From NCBI GenBank assembly GCA_905221605.1, contig CAJNDS010000946.1:48501-112500 (forward strand): a stretch of DNA of 64,000 bases. The letters run 5' to 3'. This document shows, piece after piece, positions 31,436 to 42,300 of the stretch. Source of the stretch: Symbiodinium natans. Taxonomy: Eukaryota > Sar > Dinophyceae > Suessiales > Symbiodiniaceae. The notes under the pieces were generated by a model. That model saw nothing but the letters and a program-made list of their open reading frames with translations. It did no database searches and had not been told where the DNA came from. The stretch's first letter is position 1, and each line of letters begins with the position of its first letter. Both the position numbers and the translations under genes were made by a program.

Positions 31436-32446
31436 CTGTTCAAGCTCATGGTGCCTTGAAGACATGTCTCTTGAAGCCTGTTGGCCTTTTGCGTTCTTTG
31501 AAGGATTCTTGTAGCCCATCGAAACTGCAAGCTCTGAGAAACTGAAGCATGATTGTAGTCCATCGAAATTGCACAAGTTCTGAGTGAATCACGTACAACT
31601 TTGGTTTATCCTTCTTGGGGTTTAGGGGTTTGGGTGTCACGGTTTGGAGAGAGGCGTTCGGGTCTAGAGTTAGGGTTTTGAGGTTTCGGGGTCGCGGGGT
31701 TCAAGGGCTTAGGGCTCAGGGTTCGAGATTTAGGACAAGAGGCTTGGGATCTCGAGATTAGGGGTTCGGGGTTTGGCGGTTTGGGGGTTCAGGGGCGCGG
31801 GGGCTTCGAGGTTTTGGATTTAGGGTTTCAAGGGTTGTAGGGTTTAGGGGTTTGGGGGTTTAGGGGATTAGAGGTTTAGGGCTTAGGTTTGGGGGTATTA
31901 GGGGTTGCCGTTCAGGGATTGAGGGGCTTAGAGATTTGCTTACAGTAGGGCTTAAAGTAAGGTTGTCAGCAGACTTATGTGTCAAGTTCTACTCTTTACG
32001 CAGACAGGAATCTTTTCGTGATAGGATCATCACGTAACTTGTGCCATGTCTTTTACTCTTCGCCGCTGATTCGGGACCCCTGTCAACAGCCAAGTGCCGG
32101 GCCATGGTGGGCCGTCAGGCTACCAGGCGCCCGGGGGAATGGAATGTTGTCAACCGGTTTTTGGGACACCCAAACCCTAAATCCTAAACCCTAAACCCGA
32201 AACCCTAAACCCTAAACCCTAAACCCTAAACTATCACTAAACGTCATCATGCATTTAAGACCTTGATCAGGCAGCAGGGTCCGTGTAGCAGATCAAGATT
32301 CCGAATCCTTGGCATCTAAGGACTACGGCGTGGGGATGTATGCTGTGGACGACAGTACTGAGCCGCAAATGCAACGGCGGGTTTAGGGTTTAGGGTTTAG
32401 GGTTTAGGGTTTAGGGTTTAGGGTTTAGCGATTCTAGGGTTGCAGG

Positions 32447-32469
32447 CTTCCAGCTGTTCGGGGTGCCGC
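32447..32469 (-). CDS. Possible VSR exon
   Basis: GGTPNSWKP after acceptor TTCCAG|GC, where VSRs have CxGDPxxxxxNPxL. Weak. No convincing exon follows below it down to 30.7 kb. Confidence 0.35.
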
Positions 32470-34120
32470 CTGGAATGCACATCAGTCTGACTTCGGAAGC
32501 CACGAACCCTGGACTTTAGGGTTTAGGGTGATACTCAAGCAAGGCTCAGGATTCAGGGTTTAGGGCTGAGGGTCTAGGGTCAGGCGCTGCCTGAAGGCTA
32601 AGCGCGTTCTGGAACACAGTAGCACAGCAACGACCATTCGGGTTGTTCCCCCTTGTACTAATAGTCTAATATTCTTTAATGGGGATGATCACGATAATTT
32701 CTAGAATTTAGGCTCCGTCGGTGTGGACCTCATCCCGCTAGAGAGGGAGACATGTCTCATGCGAGGCCTCGAGTCACTTCTCGATTCATTTTCAACACGA
32801 AAGTGGAAAGAAGTACCCTAAACCCTAAACCCTAAACCGCTTAGGGTTTAGGGTTTAGGGTTTCGGGTTTAGGGTTTAGGGTTTAGGGTTTAGAGTTTAA
32901 GGTTTAGGGTTTAGGGCCCCATGCCTAGGATAGCCCCATGAACTAAAGCCCCCCGAACCCTAAACCCGAAATAACGCCCGCAGTCCCACCGAGTCGTCGT
33001 TAATGCCGGCATCCCGCATGACTCTCCGAGAGCACCTGGGGCGTGGGGTTTAGGGTTTAGGGTTTAGGGTTTAGGGTTTAGGGATTAGGGTTTAGGGTTT
33101 AGGGTTTAGGGTTTAGGGCTGCCTGAGGCCACTCTACCAACCTTGGCGACACCCCTAGCATCTCCAAATCTCACCCAAACCTCACCTTTCTTCTACTCTA
33201 AACCTGATAGGTTGAGTTTGGGCTTAAGAACTTCGCATGCGAAAATACTGCCAGCCGAAAAGCCACGCAAAAACACCCTAAACCCTAAACCCGAACCCCT
33301 AAGCCCTAAGCCTGAACCCTGAACCCTACACCCAATTTAGGGTGACAACAAGATGGGTTCAACTGGGGCTAGCTCCCGCACCGAACGCTGTGTCTTTTTC
33401 CTTTCTTGGGTGGAGGAGAGGAAGGAGGGAAGGGAGGCATACTACAAACCCTCACCCTTTACACCCTCTAAACCCTCTAAGCCCTATAAACTTGCAAACC
33501 CCATAAACCCCACAAACCTAAACCCTCTAAACCCTATAAACCCGATAAGCCCTCGAAACTTGCCCTAAACCCTGCTAAACCCTAAAACCCTGCACCCTAA
33601 ACCCTAAACCCTAAACCCTAAACCCTAAGGGCCGCGACACTTCCCCGAAGCGCTGGCCAGGGTCGTGGGCCTCGGGAGTGGTCTTAGGAAGGTTTAGTGT
33701 TTAGGGTTTAGGGTTTAGGGTTTAGGGTTTCGGGTTTCGGGTTTCGGGACTCGGGTTTGGGATTCAGGCTTTAGGGCTTCGGGTGTAGGGTTTAGGGCAA
33801 GCTTTGGGCTTCGGCTGTTGAGTTCGGGATCTCTAGATGCCTGAGGCGGTCGAACGGCACTGGCGACCTCCGCATTGTAGATGCTTTAGGGCTTAGGGCG
33901 GTTTAGGGTTTAGGGTTTAGGGTTGAGGCGCGTATGAGAGCTTTCGTGCAGGGAAGGGTCTTCTGAGAAGTCTCCGATTGGCTGGGGCGGGGCCAGCGTG
34001 AGGTGATGCTGTGCTCCACACCCTCACGGAGCACCGGTGGTTGAAGTTGACCACGTACAGCCTCAGCAAGCTGCGCTCTCCTCAAACCCTAAACCGCCTA
34101 AACCCGAAAACCTAAATCCC

Positions 34121-34177
<57 letters not shown>

Positions 34178-37100
34178 TCTTCCTCTTCTCCTATCATCTG
34201 GAACCCTGCAAGCCCGAAAAAAGGTTGCAAGAACACAAGAGGGCCTTCATCCGCAACATCCGACTCTTTTTGAGATCCTTGCGGGCTCTCGCGCGCTGAG
34301 AAAGCCTCAGTGCCCGCCAAGGCCGCTGCCAGTAGGCCTCAGAATAGAGCGCTCCGGTAGCCTGCCCTCGCCTGCGCTGCGCACGGGAGATCAAGGGACT
34401 AAAAGGAGACCCAGGGTTTAGGGTTTAGGGTTTAGGGTTTAAGGTTTAGGGTTTGGGGGATATAAATGGCTATACATGGTTGCGTCGCCCCCCCCCCCCC
34501 CTTCCCCCTCCGCTTCAGCCTCCCCGCGCTTCCCCTCCCCCCCCCCTCCCCCAAGGATGGTACCCGTGCCCGGTGGTGTGGTTGCCCGCCCGCCTGCTGG
34601 TGGAACTACTCGGAAGCTCTGCCGCATCGTCGCCGGGTTGCTTCCGCTTCTTCGGCGGATCAACCACGGGATAGTGCCGGTAGAGCTTCCGAGTGTCCGG
34701 GTCCATCCACATCAAAAACTTGTGGAGGCCCCTTCGCTCTGCCAGTGTCATCTCGTACACGCCCTGCTCCATCTCTAATTGCAGAGCCATCGCGTCCCAG
34801 AATCCTTCGGGAGGCTCGCTGTCCAATGCGGGCTTGGGGCGAGTCTCCCGATTCAACCAGTGACGCGAAGGCTCTGCTCGTAGAGGCCCCACGCCCCGAA
34901 ACGCCAGCTCCGTGAAACTCCTGCCCTCGCGACAGAAGTCGCTCAGGCCCCAGTCAGCATCTACCTCTGAGGAGTCGATGTAGCGCGCGGCGGCGACTGG
35001 CCCTTGGCGCACCCCGCATTTGTCGCAAACCTTAGTGAGGAGGCGGAGAAGAAACTTATACCTTCCTATCGGGAAACTTACGTCCTCCAAACCGGAACCT
35101 ACCTCCCCAGACAACAAAGAAGAAAAGGAACGCCCCGAGATCTACTCAAAAAGACTTTCTAAAGTCTGTCCCTCCCGGGTACATATTGCGACCACTCGTC
35201 GGTCCATGCCGCTCCGGTAAACGCATACAGTTTGCCTCGCGACACGGAACCCGAAATCCCAAACCATAGAACGCCTTTAATAGGATTTAAATCATTAAAA
35301 AGACCACACCCAAATCCCGCCACGCCCCGCGTCCTGGGCAGCGGGGTGCGCGGGGGTCGTCCTCCCACATCAAACTCTAGTCCTCCGGCATGCCGCAGGG
35401 CAGGCCCTGTTCGATGGTCCTCGGTTCCCGAAACCCTTCTCTTCCCCTTCTCCAACCCGAAGAACAGCCCGAGTTGCTACAAGCCCAGAAGACCTAACCC
35501 AGATGTTCTACCACCAACCAAAAAAAGAAATAACCACAATAAAAACCCTCGACGTTCTATACTTTCCAACCAGCCCGGCGTCGAGGTGCGGCACGCCATG
35601 GGTGCACAAAGGATCGAAAAGATGCTGACTGGCGGAGCTGTCGCTTCGGGATGGAGAGGGCGCTGCGGAAACGACAATTCTATACCAGCAAACCCAAGAG
35701 CAGAATGCCAGCAACGAGTATTCCTAAAAACAAACGAAGGGAACGAACGAAAATAGAGACAAGACCGTCTGATGTTATGACTTCAAAACGCACATTACAC
35801 CGTGACCTTGTAAGCCTTGCGTTGTCAATCCGCCCTAGTTTGGAAGGCAATATTCGTGTGGTCGCGTCAGTCGAGTCGGTAAGAAACATTAAGCAATGTC
35901 TTGGTAAACACAGGCAGACACACGTCAACCTGGTGCCGAATGGACCTACTTCGTGTCTAAGGCTTCCTTTACAAGACAATAACAAACCAACACCAGGATG
36001 CCCGACAAAAATTAAACCAAAAAAACGAACGAAAAGAAAAAACAGGGCAGTCTGAAATAATGACTTAAGGATGAAGGGTACTCCGTCAGCCCTTTGCCAA
36101 CCCGGACGACACTTCTAATTTCGCTTCTACACTGTGTCTAATCTAAGACCCCTCACCAGAAAGGATCATGTTTTGACTTTCCGGGCGAAGGGACTACCCG
36201 CCCCAAAGAGAAAACAAGAAAGTAGATGACCAATAGTTGCCCGCCCACACACCTTCCTAATAAAATTTTAATTGTTTACAATTGGGTCTTTTCTACGCCG
36301 CCGCCCATGTTAATATAGTATTACTTACAATAAAAAATGCGTAGGAACGCGCTTGAAACAATTTTGGAACGCCAAACGACCAACAAAAATTTAACGATTT
36401 TCATACTATAATGCTAGTAATTAAAACTCCTCTTTGGGGTCTTTTCCCCGCCCTACCCCGCTCACGCCCCGCTCTGCCCCCGCGGCGACTGCAAGGCAAT
36501 ACAGCAGGCGGCCTTGCGCCGTCGCGCAGCAGATGTTCCTCCTCGTGCTCCGGCCGGCCGGCCACTCCTGACGCCTGCGGCCGTCTAGCTGCAAACCTCC
36601 ACGAGATGGGCGGCTGGCGGACGTTCGCGTGACCGACCGAAAAACATGACGTCCCAAGTCGAGGTAGCTAGGGCCGGGCTGGGTGGGATAAGCTCTTCAC
36701 AAACACCCCCTCTTAAATCAGCATATGTTGGTTTTTTGAGTTTTGGGTTTTGGGTTTGAAGGGTGTAAAGTTAGGGGTTTAGGGTTTAGGGTTTAGGGAA
36801 CATTTAGGGTTTAGGGTTGAGGGTTTATGGCTTAGGGTTTCGGGGAGACCGTAGACTATGTGGGGGGGGGTATGGGGGGGGGGGGGGGGCCAGAACGCAC
36901 AGCGCACAACCATATATGGGTTATATAAGGAAATAAAATTAAGGGTCCGTTCTAGGGGTCCAACCTTATAACTCTAAGGTGAGGATTGAGGTGTAGGGCA
37001 CATTTAACGTCCAGGCGCTATCAGAAATGGGTACTTTCTTGTTTATGTGAAAACTGTTCTGCTGCTCAGGAATTGTGATAGGATAATATTGGCAACCATG

Positions 37101-39276
37101 TACTACGATTTGCTTAGGAACCCCCCAAATTTATAATCCTCATTTGCCCTTATAAGCAAGAACATGTTCATTTTGTGGGGAGGTTCTTAAGCAAAAAGTA
37201 GTATATTTAAACGGATCATTTGTCAGGATTTTACTGCATAATCTTGGCAACCCTAAACCCTAGGCCGTCGGCAGACCCTAAACCCTAAACCCTAAACCCT
37301 ATGTAAGTTCCTGCAAGACGCGGCTCTTCACTTCCAACGCGCCTTGCTGTCACATTCCAGAGGCAGAGCCGCCGGAGGTCTTCGTTCACGACGTCTTCTG
37401 TGCAACGAAGCGTCATTCCAGGTCAATCTCATTGGTTTAGATTTGGGGTTTGGGGTTTGGGGTTTGGGGTTTGGGGTTTGGGGTTTGGGGTTTGGGGTTT
37501 GGGGTTTGGGGTTTGGGGTTTGGGGTTTGGGGTTTGGGGTTTGGGGTTTGGGGTGGACCCACGTCTCTGTTTGTCAACCCGCAGTGACGTAAATACAGAT
37601 TGCACGAAACCTGAGGAAGCCCTGTTTCCGCAAATCGGGGTGAAGAACTTTTGCGGGGCGCCCCTGAACCCTAAACCCCAAACCCCAAAACCTACACCCG
37701 AAACCCCAAACCCTGAACCCAAACCCTAAACCCTAGCCCTAAACCCCAAATCCCAAACCCTAAACCCTAGCCCTAAACCCCAAACCCCAAATCCTAAACC
37801 CTAAACCCTAAACCCTAAACCCTAAAAACCCCTAAAAGGAGAGCCTCCGGTGACGGGGCCGCCCCCATCCGGGTCCGGAGCACAGAAGCTGTCGGAATCA
37901 ACGGCGACACAGAGCTGCGAGTCGCCCAAGCCTCGTGTGGTTTAGGGTTTAGGGTTTTGGGTTTAGGGTTTAGGGTTTAGGGTTTAGGGCTTAGGGTTTA
38001 GGATTTAGGGCTTAGGGTTGGCCCTGAAGATACCCAAACCGCTGTACGTCCTTCATGAAGTTTGCGATCTGCTACACGTGGGCCCGCTACAAGACAAGAT
38101 TCCTGAACCCTAAACCCTAAACCCTAAACCCTAAACCCTAAACCCTAAACCCTAAACCCTAAACCCTAAACCCCGACCAAGTCCGGGATGTCTGGCTCAA
38201 GTGGGTTCGGGAGTTCCTTGAGGACTCAAAGAGCCCAAAACCTCTGAGAGGGTTTAGGGTTTAGGGTGTAGGGTTTAGGGTTTAGGGTTTGGGGTTTAGG
38301 GTTTAGGGTTTGGGGTTTAGGGTTTAGGGTTTAGGGTTCAGGGTTTAGGGTTGAACTGGAAACTGCTAGGAACCCCCCCTGCCCACCCGAAATCCTGACC
38401 CTTAACGCTAAACCCAGCACGAACCACAGGGGAGAGAGGAAACCCTGAGCCCTGAACCGAAACCCTACACCACCCTCGATGAACCACGGGGGCCAAACTG
38501 AAAATCCTCAACCCCAACCCTCAACCCTAGAACTCAACCCTTAGCCACAGAGCATGAACCACAAGGGGGAAGGGGGAGGGACCCAATAGAAAGTTCATTT
38601 CAGCATCAAATAAACACAAAAATAATTGTAGTCAATATTAGTTCAAAAGATATTAATTGAGATATTATTCAAATACAGCCTAGCATAGAATACTTACTAC
38701 AACTGGATAAAGCAGCATATATAATGAAAACTATAGATAATCCCATTAATCATATTACTATTATTCAAACAATATAAATATTAACCAAGAAAAAAGGATA
38801 AAGAAGAAAGTGATTTTGAATCGACAAAACAAAGAAAAAATAGTGGAACAAAATAAAATTCAAAAGAAAAGTGTAACTTAGGAATTAAAAATTGAGCAAT
38901 TATTAAACTACATCCATTCATTAAAGAAGAAATGTACAATATCCACCAAGATTAAAAGGTCCAATGCGTCTCTGAGCGGGTCCAGTTTTTTTTCGTGTTC
39001 TTTCTGGTTTTTTTTTTCGTATTTTCATGGTCTTGGGTTTAGGGTTTAGGGTTTAGAGGGTTTTTAGGGTTTTTAGGGTTTTTAGGGTTTTTAGGGTTTT
39101 TAGGGTTTTTTGGGGGTTTTTAGGGTTTTTAGGGTTTTTAGGGTTTTTAGGGTTTTTAGGGTTTAGGGTTTAGGGTTCACCTGAAACCATAAAAAAACAC
39201 GAAAAAATACCAGAAAAAACACGAAAAAAGAACCATCAGCCTCTCTGAGCACTACACATTATTAACTCATCCAATA

Positions 39277-39314
<38 letters not shown>

Positions 39315-42300
39315 AGCGGTAATTACATTTAAAAACATAAAACTGACAAAAACAAATTGAGCTTAGAGTAAACTTTAAGGCTTTAATTGAGAGCTTAACA
39401 CTTCAATTTAGCGCTGTTTAGCTTAAGCATTTCAAATTTGAAGGTTGAAAGCCAAAATCCAAACCCTGAACCGAAGAGGGGGTGCGGGGAGGGGAGAAGG
39501 GAGGAGGGGAGGAAGAGGGGCGAATACTGACGCATGTACAAGGTACATGTCCAAGTGTACCCTGAACACTAAACCCTAAACCCCCAACCCCAAACCCCAA
39601 CTCCGAAACCGAAGCCCTAAACCCTAAACCCTATGCGTAGTGAGCTGCAGCCCTTAAGGCGCCTTGCCGGCGTGCGTCCTTACCCCACCGCACACTCCAC
39701 TTGTGAGTGTTGGGGCGGGCAAGGGGTGGGCACATTATATTGACCAGGTAGAAGGTCTTTCAGAGGTTATGACGCCCAAACTCACGCTTGCTGCGTGACT
39801 TCGTGGAAGGTGGCCTGGACTCAAGAAGCTTGCAGCTGCAGGGCCTGGTGATGGAGCACTCTTGGGGGTTGCCGGGAACTGGGGGGCTGCCTGGACCAAA
39901 GGCACGAGATGCTATGGAGATGCTATGGGGGTGGTCTGGACTCTGGGGCGGCTTGGCCATGGGTGGTGTCACTTAGGTTGCTTGGTGGTTGCTGGTCTTG
40001 GGCGGCACGGGGCATGCTAGGGCTGTGGGCGGCGCAAGAGGCGTGGCAGCTACAGCAGCGTGCTATTAACAGGGATGGCTGGGCGCCTAACAGTCGGTGC
40101 GGTGGCTCAAGCCCGACGGCCTAGTCGACAGGTTGGGGGGAGCTGCAGCGGGGAAGCACTCCATCCCTGCGTGTTGGAGTGGGGGGAGTGCGTAGTGAGC
40201 TGCAGCCCTTAAGGCGCCTTGCCGGCGTGCGTCCTTACCCCACCGCACACTCCACTTGTGAGTGTTGGGGCGGGCAAGGGGTGGGCACATTATATTGACC
40301 AGGTAGAAGGTCTTTCAGACCCTAAACCCTAAACCCTAAACCCTAAACCCGAAACCCTAAGGTTTCAGGTTTCAGGCTGTGCCTTGGTCAGGCTTGAAAA
40401 TGTCGTAGCGCGGCGCAAACTGCAAGTGCTCCCTGGCAAAGCAGGGAGAGCCCAGGGGTTTTGAGGGTCTAGAGACCTTAGGGCTTAGGGCTTGGGGCTA
40501 AGGGCTTAGGGTTCAGGGTTTAGGGTTTAGGGCTAAGGGCTACGGGCTAAGGGTTTAGGATTGGGTTTAGGGTTTAGGGTTTAGGGTTTAGGGTTTAGGG
40601 TGTAGGGTTTAGGGTTTAGGGTTTAGGGTTTAGGGTTTAGGGTTTAGAGTTTAGGGTTTAGGGTTTAGGGTTTAGGGTTTAGGGTTTAGGGTTTAGGGTT
40701 TAGGGTTTAGGGTTTAGGGTTTGGGGTTTGGGGTTTGGGGTTTAGGGTTTAGGGTTTAGGGTTTAGGGTTTAGGGTTTATGGTTTAGGCTGCAATACGCA
40801 TGCATGGAAGGCAGGATGCATGCCGCGTCCCAAAATCCTAAACAAATCCTAAGCTGCCGCACATCCGCGCATCGGAAACCAGAGGCTCAACCAGGCAAGG
40901 CAGACGACAGGGCAACCGCCTTAGGTATGAGTGTTGAGGTTTCGGGGTTTAGGCTTCAGAGTTGAGAGTTTCGGGACTAGGGTGTCCCAGTTTAGGGTCT
41001 TTGGGTATTGGGGCTTCAGGGTTTTGGATTGCTTGGGGAAGAAATGTGGATTGTCACAAAAAGACACGACATAAACCTTCCGCAAATCTCCGAGGTTCGA
41101 GGCTATCGATTTTATAAACACAGCCGGCAAACCGGCTTCCTTTAAGTTAGTAGGGTTTAGGGTTTAGGGTTTAGGATTTAGGTTTTAGGGGTTCGGGTGC
41201 GGGCAAGCTGCCCCAAACCTAAACCCTAAACCCTGAACGCTAAACCCTACAACCCTACAACCCTAAAACCTAAAGCCCGGGCCCGCTGTCATAGCAGGGT
41301 TTCCGGCATAAGGCTTGAACTTCTCGAGGAACTTGTTGGCCAACCTGCCACCGGAACCACCCCTAAACCCTAAACCCTAAACCCAAAACCCGAAACCCTA
41401 AACCCTAAACCATAAACCCTAAACCCTAGCCCCAATTCCGGCAAGATAACTGGCAAAGGTCTGGGGTTTAGGGCACAGAGTCTGCGGAGTTCCCACGATT
41501 CCCCAAGTCTGGCCATGCCCCTGGCCTGCAAGGGTTTAGGGTTTAGGGTTTAGGGCTTAGGGTTCAGTGCTTAGTGCCATTTAGGGTTCCTCTTGAAAAG
41601 ACATTCGCATGCCTGGCAGCGGGATTTACACCGAAAAAACCTACGTACCCTTTGCAAAGCCGACATCTCCCAACCCGCCTGTCGCCAGAGCTCATCCAGA
41701 AGTCCATGTGCACCACCTGCCCGGTCAGCGTGTTCGGGTCTGGGGCGTGCAGAGTCTAGGGTGTTGGGGTTTAGGGTTTAGGGTTTAGGGTTTGGGGTTT
41801 AGGGTTTAGGGTTTACGGTTTTGGGGTTTAGGGTTTAGGGTTTCGCGTTCAGGGTTCAGGGTTTCGGGTTTCGGGTTTCGGGTTTCGGCGGCGGTCTAGG
41901 CGTGGGACAAGATTCGAGAAGTGCAAGCTGGACTGCGGCACCATAATCTATACCTTAGAACCTTATCTAAAACATATTTTTAATATCTTGGGTTACATAA
42001 ACAGAAATAACAAACTATTCCCAAGGGGGATATAGTGTAATGGTGCCACTGGTGACGGCCTTTCCTCGCGGGATGTTCCAGTCCAGCTCGACCTTCGTCA
42101 ACAGAAGTCTTTTTAGCCCAGTAACCATCTTCTAATAAGGGCACCCTTTTTGGGGATAGTTACTTTATAGGGGAACCCTAAACCCTAAACCCTAAACCCC
42201 AAACCCTAAACCCTAGTAACCAACTTCTAATAAGGGCACCCTTTTTGGGGATGGTTACTTTATAGGGGAACCTTGAACCAAAGGGAAAAGGGCACCGCTG

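Noticed and set aside
37344-37729. Long ORFs of GFGVWGL or NPKPQT repeats
   Set aside because: They are translations of TTTGGGG/CCCCAAA arrays in frames without stops; the seven-base period rotates frames.
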